From Heliocidaris erythrogramma (taxonomy: Eukaryota; Echinodermata; Echinoidea; Camarodonta; Echinometridae), in the NCBI GenBank assembly GCA_025617745.1, contig CM046855.1:15097880-15161879 (forward strand): a stretch of DNA of 64,000 nucleotides. The letters are read 5' to 3'. The position numbers and the translations under genes were made by a program. The notes beneath the pieces are model-generated. The model saw only the letters and a program-made list of their open reading frames with translations, did not search any database and had not been told where the DNA came from. Positions 1 through 10,490 of the stretch are shown here, piece by piece (the first letter of the stretch is position 1; the number at the start of each line of letters is the position of its first letter).

Positions 1-177
1 AAAATCTAGTGAAACATTAAATTGAAAAGATTTTGTCATAGAACATGAAAATGTATTGATCGAGACGTAAAATTTAATATAACTATAGTTATGATTTTTT
101 ATATGCGACAACCTCGCCAATGGGCAGTCAGGGCAAATTCGTTGGCATTTTTGATGTCCGCGAGATCAGCTGATCAG

Positions 178-189
178 TGCGCATGCGCG
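178..189. promoter_or_regulatory. NRF-1-like palindromic motif
   Basis: The string TGCGCATGCGCG contains the palindrome GCGCATGCGC, which matches the NRF-1 consensus found in many metazoan CpG-type housekeeping promoters. It sits in the most CpG-rich part of the left end. A role in WDR74 transcription is inference from position only. Confidence 0.35.
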
Positions 190-448
190 TGTTGCATTCG
201 GTTCAAATTCGTCAATATACGGGACTACACATTGCAATGTAGAAAAATGCCCTTGCAGGCGCTCCAAATCTGCCCGCGCGAACTGCGCTGTATATGCGTG
301 CAATGTTGGAAAATTCTCCGCGAAACTGGCTGACAAATTGAAGCAAAAGTGGTACTTATAGACATATTCAGACGCAATTTTCGTATGGATTATGATGTCC
401 TCGTCGGCAAAAAATACTTGCATTGTAAAGCTGAAGTCGCAAGGAAAA

Positions 449-456
449 TGACGTCA
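449..456. promoter_or_regulatory. CRE/ATF octamer
   Basis: A perfect palindromic TGACGTCA octamer, the consensus for CREB/ATF bZIP factors. It lies about 270 bases from the NRF-1-like site in the same CpG-richer stretch. An isolated 8-mer can occur by chance, so function is unproven. Confidence 0.3.
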
Positions 457-1289
457 TATTTATTTTAACCATTGATTTATATACTACCCCTAGAATGGGA
501 ACTTTGAAGGGGGTGTGCATGATAGCAAATGGACAGATGACCGATCTAGCATGTCGCAACTTTTGTACAGCAGAAATGGAAACGGAGAATGCGCCCTCTC
601 GTGTTGGATGAGCGTACCTAACAAAGGCCTCTGACAATAGAGACAGTCCCCAGATGGGAAACAGTCTCCGATATCAGCTGTGCGCCTCTACCGACACCAG
701 TTAGATCTACATTAACCTTGCATAAGTGTGAGTGGATCTAGAAAGTCACTAGTACGCGTACATGGTTATCTCAGATAACAATACTAGCACTCTAAAAAAG
801 AATTCTTTAAAGCTGAATTTCGTTGTGGAAAATGCATTTTTTGTGCATTAATGACATAGCAGTAAGTAATTTAGGTTGCGAGTAACAGGGTCAGCTACAA
901 AAAAGAAAAGCTGTAAATTGAGAAATTGGGAGTTGATGTTGGGATTTTTCTTGTTTCAGTGACATGTGCATTCAAAAGTTATGCGTCATGTTAATTGAAA
1001 TGCAAACAATTTTTTTTGCAGACTTTTTTTTTCTTTTTTAACTTGCCGACAAACATGCGCTATGCTTTTTCAGACCTGCTCATTAAAGATGCTTGTATGA
1101 ATTCAATGAAATCTTGGAAAAGAATTCTAAAATGCTGAATTACAGAACTAAAGATAGGCAGTAACCAACCAAGAATTTTAAAGTAATTCTGTTGGAAATT
1201 CCTGTTTAGGTATATACACACTTTTAGAATGGAGATAGTCTAACTCAAGTAATATTGCCACATATTTTAAATTTTATATCCTGTCACAG

Positions 1290-1396
1290 GAATCGATTTG
1301 AAAAAGAATGCAGCATCCAACTTCACTGACCTTACAACTTTAGAGAAGGATAAAGAAATTACGTCATTATGCTGGTCTGGCGCTGATGAAAGACAG
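1290..1396 (+). CDS. WDR74: WDR74 coding exon 2 (first visible)
   Basis: The acceptor is ...CTGTCACAG and the donor CAG|GTATGC. The exon enters with two bases of a split codon, then reads IDLKKNAASNFTDLTTLEKD and ends SLCWSGADERQ in phase 0. This corresponds to the end of blade 1, where human WDR74 has GVNLQRKQAANFT followed by a SALCW block. Confidence 0.92.
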
Positions 1397-4300
1397 GTAT
1401 GCATCTCATGTAACTCCTTTCCTATCCTCTACTCCTGTTCAGTCCATTTCTCCATCTTTGAACAAAAATCTGAGATGTTTCTTAAAATTTCAAGGGTTAA
1501 GAAATAGATTAATACCTTGTAAAGCTACTGATTTTAGCAATTCTTGCTTGAGGAGAACCTCGGAAGGTGTACTAGGTTTTAGAGATCAAAGCAGGAATAG
1601 TTTTAATGCTCCTGATGTTCAATAGAAGAGCAGATAATATAATAATGCAGTTTAGATTTTGTGTAAGTTTTACCCCCCCCCCATCTCATCTTTAACTAAC
1701 ATGTGGTTGTATTATGCTCCAGTAAATGAAACAAACATTAGTAAATGTACCTCACACATTTTAATATATAACTTTTTTCTTTTGGAATTCTTTCTTTAAA
1801 TTCTATTTCAGGTACTTCTTGGTTTGAGGAATGGCACTGTGCGAGTCTTTGACCCAAAGAAGATGGTCTATGATGAGGACTTTGTGGAGTGTGATACAGA
1901 AGGAGGCATTTTCAAGGGTTTAGCCTCTCTCGATGAGGACAAACTTGTCACTTGCCAAGAATCAGGATTGGTTAGGGTGTGGCAGAAAGGCAAGCCCGAA
2001 CATGCAGTGAGTCATCCAAGATAATTTAAAGTGAATTGGTAACTTTGTATAGGCGTGATAAAATCTGAGCTGCCTGGCCCTACATGCTATCAGTATATGT
2101 AATATGGTGTAAAAATGAAGCCCGGAAAAAAAATGCACTTCAAAATCATCATGTGCGTCACTAAAGTAAATATATACAAGTGACCTGAAATATTCCTTTT
2201 TGTGTCACCCCTTGTACACTTATTTCTCTCATTCTCTACATTTCTGTCCTCTCAACTTCCACCTTCCTTTTCCATCTGCTTCACTCGCTTTCTCTCTGTC
2301 ATCTTCCCAGTACCAACCCCCTCTCTTTCTTTCTTTCTCTCTCTCTCTCTTTCTCTCTCTCTCCCTTTTCCCTACCTCCCTTTTCCCTACCTCCCTCACT
2401 CTACCTATCTTTGTATGTCGTATTTGGTTACTGTACCATAGTTGCTGACAAATATTGCAGGTTGGTGTCAGTTATTTTTTTGTCAGCATGATTGGATATA
2501 AATGAAAATGTTTTTGCTATTGTAATAATTCTGTTATTTCTGTATTTGTTAATTCACCCCCCCCCCCTCTCTCTCTCCCTGTCTCTCTCTACAGACTGAA
2601 ATCAATGCTGGTGCTAACTTATGTAAGATGAGGCAGAATCCTCATAGGAGGCAGTGTATAGCGACTGGTGGCAAAGAGAATGAACTCAAAGTATGGGACC
2701 TTGAATGTCCAACTCAACCTATATTCAAAGCAAAAAATGTAAGTAGAACAAAATTCCACATTTTTGTCCACCTTTCTATAAATTTTAACTATAATTCTGA
2801 TTAAATTGCACCCTTCAAAGGAATCCTTTTGAAAAAAATAATTTTTTTTTTAAATATTTGTGTGATTTTATTTAAATAAACATAACTAAAAGATATTAAA
2901 AGAGAATAAAATCATTCTACTTTTGTTTTATATGATTTTTTTTTTAAGGTGAGAAATGATTTTCTAGACCTAAGGGTTCCTGTCTGGGTAAATGACATGC
3001 AGTTTTTAGCCAACTCCTCCAAGGTTGTCACCTGCACTGGACATCATCAGGTTTGTATATATTATATTGCAATTTTCATAGTATGGAGTATTCTATAATT
3101 TTGTCCAAATACACATTAATTCAATTCTTGTATTATCTTAAAGGTAAACCAGTATATCATTTTATCATAGGGCAATATCAAGAATATTTATAATATCATT
3201 AAAATTAGAGAATAATATGCATAATGATGAAAACGATGACATTTTATATATATTTACAGTATCTATGGATTTGTTTAATCAAACCGTCATAAGTAAGTCA
3301 TAAGATCTGTGTTTCAGTACATTTGCCACTTTTCACCCAGGTGAAGTAAATGGGTACCCATTAAGAAGAAATTCCGTGAATGCCTTAGCGCCTATCATGG
3401 CGGCTCGGCTAAAGCCAGGGTAACAATGTGATACTTTGTATTAAGTGCAGTAGAGTATATTTGTATGGCAGCTGCGCTATATAAATGAACATATTATTAT
3501 TATTATTATAATGGGATGTCATCGAACTTGTACATATGGCAGTTTGATGAAACGCTGCCTAGGTAGACAAAGTTTTTTTTTTTTAAACAGAAACAGTAGT
3601 CAGTGCAGGATGTAATTTATTTTTACATTTTCTTGCTTAGGTGAGGTTATATGATCCGAGTTCATCCCAGAGAAGACCTGTTCTAGATATTTCATTTGAT
3701 GAGTATCCTCTCATCTCAATGGCATTGTTTCCTGGTGATAAGTGAGTAAACAATCCTCACTTAACACAGTTCATATCAGATGTTTGCATAGCGCCCTCTG
3801 TCATCATGAATATGATAAAAGAATAATCTGGCGAATGCATGGATGCAGTTATTGTCTTTGAAAATGACTATGGTAATGCCTCACAAGTATTTTTTAAAGA
3901 AAAATCACAATATAATGTACATCTGCACAATAATAAATCTCTTTCATCAAAATACCCTCTGTCAACATTTGTTGTCCCCTTTTCTGATATTCCATACTTT
4001 TGAAATGCACTTATAAACTGTTTTACATGGTTCTATAGAATTGCTCTATTAACTGGACGTCAATGTAATTGTAGAACTTACTGATGAATTGTAATAAGAA
4101 TGAACCAGACAAGGCATTTCAGAAAAAAAATTGATTTTCTGCTGAGAAAGAATTACTTTGTAAATTGCAGAGATACAATTGTATTATGTGAAAATATGCT
4201 ATATCTAATTATGTTTTTAACAATTCTTTATTGACAGCTCAGTACTGGTGGGAAATACACAAGGTCGAATGGCGGAAATAGATCTAAGAAAAGGTATGGG

Positions 4301-7300
4301 ACATAATATCTGAATAAGGATTTTGTTGCAAATGTAGTAAGTTTTTAACAAATAAAAAAAGATCAAAATTCATGGAGAAAATAATGTGAAATTTCTGAGA
4401 AAATCAGTTTGATTACTTGTCTCAACAATGAGTGAATTCAGTTAGAAAGACAACTGAAACCCAAACTGAAAGGCTCACTGCTGTAAAGGGCTAATAGTTT
4501 TGAACATTGGCATATATGTTTCGGATGTGTTGCAATGGCAGTTTATTGATATCATTTCCTGGTCAGTTTTCATAAAATGAACAAGATTGTCTATTCAGTC
4601 ATCTTGATAAGTGTAGACCAGTATCTATCTGTATGCATCATTCCTTACTTTTCCCTCACCTTGATAACTTTAAAACCTTTACTCAAGATCATGTTCAATT
4701 CCTTTGTCTTTGTTTTCGGTATGGATGATTATAGATACTTTAGCATTTGTTTTAGGTACTTGTAGTTTCTGGTATTTAAAAAATTGTGTACATGTATACT
4801 AAATGAATTGAAATATGACATGTTGATTTCTATTCAGAAATGAAAGTTAGTTTTTCCTGAATCATTTTCAGGAATATAATTGAGGAAGTACATTTATGTG
4901 CATTGTTAAAAGACATGCAGCTTTATACATTACATATGTAACTTATGAGTCTTGATGATGAATCGATGCATTAATATGTATACACAATAAAATACAGAGA
5001 GTAATATTGAGTTCTACATCTTGCTTGCTGCAGGTCAAGTAGGGAGGATATATCAAGGTTTTGCAGGGAGTATACGAGACATGCAGTGTCATCCAACCCT
5101 ACCTCTGGTTGCTTCATGTGGTCTTGATCGTTTCCTTAGAGTGCATGACATACATGATGGCTCCGTCAGAAGCAAGGTCAGTCAAAACTTTTATTGGATA
5201 ATGAGAAGTGAAATAATAAGCCACTTCGGAGATGCAATCTGAGCATGAGCAGATAAAGGTCATCTGTACCAAATTCTAAAACCCACTGACACTAATATTC
5301 GATATGTGCTCATGAATGTCATGTAATCATTATTCAATTATGCACTAATGGTGCATTCCATGATATCCAGGTGGAAGTATTCTTTTTAAAGGGGGAAACA
5401 AAAGCTATTCATGAGGCACCTCTATCACTCCCAGAGTTATTTTTCTGAAGTGCACATAAAGGGACCCTCCATGTCTAAAATATCTGTGGATATTTGGGGT
5501 CATTTGTACCATGCGCTAACCCCAAACTTTCATACTTTCATGATTTGTATCTTAGTGATTATTCATTGAAATAGATTTTAACTTGTATTGCATTGGGCTG
5601 TTTGGAGCTTCTCCAGATTATGGACAACCTCTTCTGTCAAATGACAGGTCACCCCATAATTTACATTTTAAATCCTGCAACTCTTAGACCTTTAGACGGT
5701 AACCATCCTATGCAACTTATTTCAACATGTGCCTGCTTTTTTGCTGGTATAGTTTGGATAAGTCAGATTGAATTAAATATTGATATTAGATCATGCTTTT
5801 ATAATTGTCATTTGCAATACATGTAGAAGAACGAAGTATAAAGTATGATTTATTAAAATTATGATGTCCAACAGATTTGTTTAAAACCATTTGTAATACA
5901 ATTGTGTATATCCATTTTTCTTTTAGAAGGATAGAGTACTAGTGAGACACTTAATTGAAACTTAATGGCTTTTTTGTAGCTCTTCCTAAGCCAACCATAT
6001 TCATGTTACTATAATGTGACTACAGTTGAGTAAAACTGAGATATACTACACTTTAATAGTCATGAATGATGAGCCAATTTCTGCTTAAACAAACAAACAT
6101 ACTTGTTTTAATTACCTCACAAATATAACCATGTGCTTTAAAATATTTTAAACAGAACAGATTTATTGTTCTTCATCCGTTCTAAAGGGAAATTTCACCA
6201 TTGGTCGTATATTTTGGAGGTTATAATTTACCATTCAGTATCCATTGTTAGGATTAATAATCATGAAAGAGCACTCATGCAGTCAGTACACATTAAATGT
6301 TATTGTCAATCATCTTCAATTGATAAACACAGCATTTGATTTGTTGAATTTCAACCTATCCTGCTACCTATTGGAAAGAGGAAAATCCATCATACTGTTT
6401 TCTTGCATGATTTATGTCTTTTTTTAATGGATTACAAATGAGAAAGAAATGGCTTTGAATATTTATGAAAAAATGCACTGTTTTACAGGAATGAATAGGA
6501 CTCAAGTGTGAGGTTGAATGAGGATTTTGACAGTAATGTAAATACAGAAAAGGGGATATATCTGCTGCTTAGCTGTTAGTCTTAATGTCAGGAAATTTCT
6601 TTAGTCTCTTTATCAATTCATATTTTGTAATCTCTCTAGCTTATATTTTGGTGTATAATAATTTAAAGCTGTCAAGGAGTTCTTCTATAAAGATGTCTCA
6701 GAATCGCAATATTTGCTGTAAAAATCTACATTTACATGCATATATACACAGGAATGTGAGAATTAAATGCTTCTCTGCTGAATACAATATAATTTTTTTT
6801 TGTAAGGGAAATTATAAAGAATGCATACTTTGTAACAAAACTAAAATATAACCCAGCAGCACTGGGTTGTTTAGGAAATATTGAAATAAAAGTGTTCAAA
6901 AGACGGATCTTTGCAGATGGAGCAGAGAAAGCTGTCTGTTAAGGAGACTAATCTACTGCCAATTTATTCCATGATTTATCTTTGTATACATGTTATCACT
7001 GTTTACACATGTTCAAAACATTACTTTAACTGAAATCCTGTTTAGGCAATAAATCACAGCAAAATGGCTCGCAAAGCTGTCACTTCAAGCCTGATTTACA
7101 TCACATGATAACTCCGTGTAAACACAGAGATTGTGAAGAGCAGGACAAATCTGCTTAGAACTCACCTGATGCATATATTTGAGCTAAATATTAACAATTG
7201 ATAGTTATATCTTTGTTGTCAACATATTGGTTATATTAATATTCAACATTTCTTATAGCAGAGCTCCACATTAACTTTTTTTTTTCGTACAGGTGTCCGG

Positions 7301-9164
7301 ACTGAAATCTGAGGGCCTGTATTCATTGAGCCCTTTGATAAAATGTTTAAATTTTGGGCACCCTTGTGTCCTGGGTGCCTGTTAATGTCGAGCCCTGCTT
7401 ATAGTTATTCTTTGGCCTTTTTTCTTTCTTCACACACTTATGGCAGCTTTTCTGTCTGTTAATTTAACCTTGAGTGTGGAATATGATTCACTTTGTGCAC
7501 TTTGGAATCCCCTTTTCATTCCTTTTCCCCCTGTATATCTATATGTTTGTTTTCCACAGTTCTCTCTTCACTGTATGGGAGGGTTTGTAGATTGGTAGGT
7601 GGTTGGCTAATTTCCTCTTGCACCTGGGATGTTTCATTAGATTTGTTTTCTGCTAGAAATATGACTAACATTAGTTCATCCCTTATCATTACAGATCTAT
7701 CTGAAGTCAAGACTGAATTGTTTGCTATTTTCAGCCAGAGATTTCACCCAGGTAGATATAGCTAATACATTTTCTCCTTGTTATGTTGAGTACTTTAGGC
7801 AAGAATATATGGTACTCTCAAAAACAAATTGAAGTACATATTGATGAAAACAAATTTTTAATGTAAAATAATAAGTTCCAAAGAAGCAGAAATTCAGTGT
7901 CATATAAAAACAAATGCAAATGTTGCCATAGAGTTTTGTATGATATTTTCATTGTTCAGGGACATTGAAAATCAATTGATGAGAATATAATTTGATTAAC
8001 AATAATGATAATATATTTGTGATAAAACTATATAAATTACAAAACATTTTGTTAATATGATGCATTTACAACCAAAATGAATTTACCTAAATGTTACAAA
8101 TTAATTTAATTTACAATGTTGCCCTAAGTGAGGAATTACGAATAGTCAGGATTCAAGAATAGCCTAGCCTGAGGAATGACTCTGTTCACTGGCATACTAT
8201 ATTATTTGAGCTCCAATAATGATTCATTTATAAAGTTCATTCATTTGATGTCAATCAGCCATTCAGCTCAGCTACAGTTTAATGAAAGATATGCAGATTA
8301 GACTGTCTTTGCAAGATCCATTGATCTAATTCCATGGTACAGATTTGATAATGAACATTCTGGCCTTTGTCTTGTCATTAGCTACAATCCAATTAATTAG
8401 AGCGGCTTACTGGAAGGGGAAGAGATTGGTTTCTCAATGTTAGCCATGAAGTGATTGGGTTTAGACAGTATTGGGCAACTATGCTGAAGCTAATTGACCT
8501 GTAAGGTCAAGCTTATGTATGGGTTCTTAAAGAGGCTGAGTGTATTGATTGTAGGATAAGGTTAATTGATAGAGCTAACCTGCCTACCTACTGTGTACTA
8601 TTAATTTAAAGGTAAAGGGTTATTGTTGCAAAATTTCCTAATAGTTTTGTTCCTTTTATGTCCGTGCTTATATGCTTAGAAGAAATATATTAAATTTGAA
8701 GTATTAAGAGTTAATGTTCTTTGTAAGATTTTCTGTTAAAAATCATTTTAATAAAAATATTTTAACAAACATGAACAATTTTAAAAACATCTAAATGACA
8801 AGCATACCTCTTCCCTATTTTTTTAATGTATAGATGCATCGAAAGAAGTCCTTGAAAAGTCTAGTGCCATATTTTCAGTCTCAAATTAAGTATGAATTGT
8901 TCATTCAATATATTTTTCCATTGATATTTGTTTGCATAGGATGAAGACATGTTGGAAGCTGATAGGAAGGGGATGAAAAAGACAGCAGAAGAGCAGGATG
9001 ATGAAGAGAATGAAGAAATTTGGAAGAAGATGAAGACAATAAAAGAAACAAACCCAAAAAGTGAGAAGAAGAGGAGGAAAACAAAGGAGGCGGGTGAAGC
9101 ACAAAAAAAGGACAGTCAAGCTGGAAGAAAAAAGCTAAGATCTAGCAGGTCAGGGGAAGCTTAA
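1290..9164 (+). CDS. WDR74: WDR74 (NSA1) WD40 ribosome-biogenesis protein, nine visible exons, 5' exon missing
   Basis: Coding exons are 1290-1396, 1812-2006, 2595-2738, 2949-3050, 3641-3741, 4238-4293, 5034-5176, 7695-7751 and 8940-9164. Together they give about 375 residues; human WDR74 has about 385, so only the short N-terminus is missing. Every intron is GT-AG and every phase matches. Residue-level matches to vertebrate WDR74 include ATGGKENELKVWDL, FKAKNVRNDFLDLRVP, VTCTGHHQVRVYDP, NTQGRMAEIDLRKG, CHPTLPLVASCGLDR and IYLKSRLNCLLFSARD. Family knowledge: the protein forms a seven-bladed propeller in the nucleolus, works in pre-60S maturation and rRNA processing, and is linked to the NVL ATPase and the MTR4 exosome helicase. 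The C-terminal tail is lysine-rich, as expected for nucleolar targeting. Identity is secure; the start is not in view. Confidence 0.95.
1812..2006 (+). CDS. WDR74: WDR74 coding exon 3
   Basis: Acceptor TATTTCAG, donor GCA|GTGAGT, 65 whole codons. It encodes VLLGLRNGTVRVFDPKK, then FKGLASLDEDKLVTCQESG and LVRVWQKGKPEHA. This covers WD blades around repeat 2 and the start of repeat 3, with hydrophobic strand patterns typical of WD40 proteins. The following intron (2007-2594) is largely a CT-rich tract. Confidence 0.95.
2595..2738 (+). CDS. WDR74: WDR74 coding exon 4
   Basis: Acceptor CTCTACAG, donor AAT|GTAAGT, 48 whole codons. It contains NLCKMRQNPHRRQCIATGGK and ENELKVWDLE, the clearest WD signature in the gene, and ends FKAKN. 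ATGGKEN is nearly identical to the vertebrate protein. Confidence 0.96.
2949..3050 (+). CDS. WDR74: WDR74 coding exon 5
   Basis: A T-rich acceptor ending TTTTTAAG, donor CAG|GTTTGT, 34 whole codons. It begins VRNDFLDLRVPVWVNDMQFL and ends KVVTCTGHHQ. The VRND...DLRVP...D.QFL pattern is diagnostic of WDR74/Nsa1-type proteins. Confidence 0.96.
3318..3510 (+). repeat. 5'-truncated tRNA-derived SINE copy in WDR74 intron
   Basis: The segment ends in a (TTA)n tail at 3492-3510. It shares several blocks in order with the fuller copy at 46908-47232: TTGCCACT, ACC.AGGT.AAGT, and the block CTATCATGGCGGCTCGGCT followed by AAGC..G.GTAA. The other copy has the tRNA-like head that this one lacks, as expected for a 5'-truncated SINE. 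It lies in the intron between the exons at 2949 and 3641. Confidence 0.7.
3641..3741 (+). CDS. WDR74: WDR74 coding exon 6
   Basis: Acceptor TTGCTTAG, donor GATAA|GTGAGT, 33 codons plus two bases (phase 2). It encodes VRLYDPSSSQRRPVLDISFD and then EYPLISMALFPGD. This matches the vertebrate VRVYDP...RRPVLE....EYPLTAM segment. Confidence 0.96.
4238..4293 (+). CDS. WDR74: WDR74 coding exon 7
   Basis: Acceptor TATTGACAG, donor AAAAG|GTATGG, 56 bases. Its first base completes an AAC codon and its last base opens a glycine codon. It encodes SVLVGNTQGRMAEIDLRK, matching vertebrate SVIVGNTHGQLAEIDLRQG. Both split codons agree with the neighbouring exons. Confidence 0.95.
5034..5176 (+). CDS. WDR74: WDR74 coding exon 8
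   Basis: Acceptor GCTGCAG, donor AAG|GTCAGT. Two bases finish the split glycine, then 47 codons read QVGRIYQGFAGSIRDMQCHP, then TLPLVASCGLDRFLRVHDIH and DGSVRSK. The GFAGS.R..QCHP..PL.ASCGLDR..R.H block is the most conserved part of the family. Confidence 0.96.
5177..7694 (+). other. long WDR74 intron, no gene seen
   Basis: AT-rich intron. Short open frames, for example near 5593-5826 and 6245-6851, have no recognisable domain, no splice partners and ordinary intron composition. I treat it as non-coding. Confidence 0.75.
7695..7751 (+). CDS. WDR74: WDR74 coding exon 9
   Basis: A 19-codon exon with acceptor TCATTACAG and donor CAG|GTAGAT. It encodes IYLKSRLNCLLFSARDFTQ, which matches the vertebrate VYLKSQLNCLLLSGRD closing strand of the propeller. 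It is easy to miss because it is only 57 bases long, with introns of 2.5 kb and 1.2 kb on either side. Confidence 0.94.
7752..8939 (+). other. last WDR74 intron; AT-core-rich stretch, possible enhancer
   Basis: No exon is seen. Positions about 8160-8600 differ from the surrounding low-complexity intron by being sequence-complex and dense in ATTA/TAATTA-type homeodomain cores, for example CCAATTAATTAGAGC near 8390. This would fit a cis-regulatory element, but that is inference. Confidence 0.4.
8940..9164 (+). CDS. WDR74: WDR74 last coding exon with stop
   Basis: The acceptor is TTTGCATAG and the frame continues from the 57-base exon in phase 0. It encodes 74 residues and a TAA stop. It starts DEDMLEADRKGMKKTAEEQD, then carries an acidic run followed by EEIWKKMKTIKE, comparable to human DELWASLEAAAKRK. 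It finishes with lysine/arginine clusters such as KKRRKTK and GRKKLRSS, which look like nuclear/nucleolar localisation signals. The tail is low-complexity and diverges from vertebrates, as this region usually does. Confidence 0.93.
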   Translation, partial: DEDMLEADRKGMKKTAEEQDDEENEEIWKKMKTIKETNPKSEKKRRKTKEAGEAQKKDSQAGRKKLRSSRSGEA

Positions 9165-10490
9165 CCATCACACAAAAGCAAGAAACAGTGTTGGTATTGT
9201 AAGGACCATGCCTGTGACATTTGAGACGTTGACTTAATGGACAGATGGCGGTGGTTCACTGCAGTAGCATGTCAGTTCAGATCTGCATAGTCTAAAGAAA
9301 TTGTTCTCTTAGATTACTATCAGCAGCTGTAACTGTAAGACTGAGGAAAAATTTATATCGTATAATTTTCAAGACCTCATTTGCTTTGACATGCAAGAAG
9401 CTTTGATGTTCATTATGTCTTCATGTGCATTTGTAAATGTGAACGTTGTTGTTTTTCTGTTTGAAGCGTGACATTGTACATTCTCTGTATTATCTCCTTG
9501 ATAACAGGAATGGCATAGTTTAATTTTTGTTTAGCAAAAGATCTGATGTATTTTTGTAATGCTTTCTCTGGTGTTGTTTTAACAATTTGTAAAACGATTT
9601 TCAAGGTTCATCCTTTCTCACCAGCCAAAATCAGTACAGTATATTATGACTATTAATCTTTTTAAAGGACAAAACTTGCTGCCATGTTGTCAGTGAGTAA
9701 ATGATTATTGATAATATGCACACAGGCCATGGAGGTACAATATATTTGGTGTGTGAGAATGACCTACAATGATCAAGAAGTCTCAAATACATGCTTGAAA
9801 CTTGAGACAGTGTCATCTTTGCCAAAGCAATGATAATCCGAGTAATGATGATGCAGTATTTTTTTTCTGTTTTTAAAAGTAGTACAAAATGATATGTGCT
9901 TGTGTTATTATCCCTTTTATCAATGACATGTAGATGTATTTATTATAAATTTGTCATGAGTCTGAAAATCATCTTCCAATCTATAGAATGCTCTGCATTC
10001 CTATCAGTTGAATATTTGATCATAATTTCAACATAGTTATCATTCATGCAATACACAAAAATGTGGAAAGTAGAACATGTATATCATTTATCCTATCTTC
10101 CACACTAAATGGAACAGAAAAAGAAAAATGTGAAGTCAACTAGTCATCGTGGCAGAAATTGACATTGCAAGAGAAATTTCCATTCATGAAGATGCAAATT
10201 GAGAGAGTATTTTGTAAAAGAACATACATGTATAGTTGTATAAAAAGTTAAGTTTATAACTTTTGATGTAGAACTTCAAATAGCATTAAAATAGAATCTT
10301 TATTTTGATCTGCTGTTTCAGCACATATTATATAAACAGAATATAATGTATCTAAGGTGAAGTTCTTTTCATTTCATCTCATTGAATATTTTGTATTGCA
10401 TTTTATTTGTTATTCCCATTCTCTCCTAGTGCTACTTTTTCAACTTTTATTTACTTCATGATGTAAAAATAAATATAATAAATAATAATC
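9165..10490 (+). other. WDR74: WDR74 3' untranslated region (probable)
   Basis: AT-rich sequence without a supported ORF lies between the WDR74 stop codon and the first canonical AATAAA signals near 10470. The length of about 1.3 kb is plausible for an invertebrate 3' UTR. An ATTAAA variant at 10285-10290 could give a shorter form. Confidence 0.5.
10468..10482 (+). terminator. WDR74: polyadenylation signals
   Basis: Two AATAAA hexamers overlap this short interval (10468-10473 and 10477-10482), and a third occurs at 10601-10606. They are the first canonical signals downstream of the WDR74 stop. Cleavage would be expected 10-30 bases further on. Confidence 0.45.

Larger units (their letters stand above)
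1..1289. other. non-coding 5' segment: WDR74 upstream flank and/or intron 1
   Basis: I see no supported exon here. The first 650 bases or so are richer in CpG than the rest of the window and contain an NRF-1-like palindrome and a CRE octamer, so a promoter may lie here. From about 700 the sequence becomes AT-rich and intron-like and ends at the acceptor before 1290. The WDR74 exon at 1290 needs an upstream exon ending in phase 1, most likely with a G to form a GGA glycine codon. I looked for such an exon in the plus-strand frames without success. It is probably upstream of base 1. Confidence 0.6.

Noticed and set aside
166..423. Minus-strand open frame of 85 codons with a non-repetitive peptide
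   Set aside because: No family resemblance, no linked exons, and it overlaps CpG-rich promoter-like sequence where open frames arise easily.
385..468. ATG followed by DYDVLVG, which looks like the start of a WD blade and of WDR74
   Set aside because: The sequence after VLVG departs from the family, and the only nearby GT donor would create a TGA at the junction with the exon at 1290.
495..515. MGTLKG-like codons resembling the TGILKG end of WDR74 exon 1
   Set aside because: The donor phase is wrong: joining to 1290 gives an early stop, and the upstream codons do not match the family.
2200..2448. Open frames through CT-rich tracts (also at 10861-11412, 14807-15184, 16478-16958, 27559-27980, 32654-32965, 34170-34635, 54911-55108)
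   Set aside because: Ser/Leu/Pro/Thr/His low-complexity translations of simple repeats, present in several frames at once.
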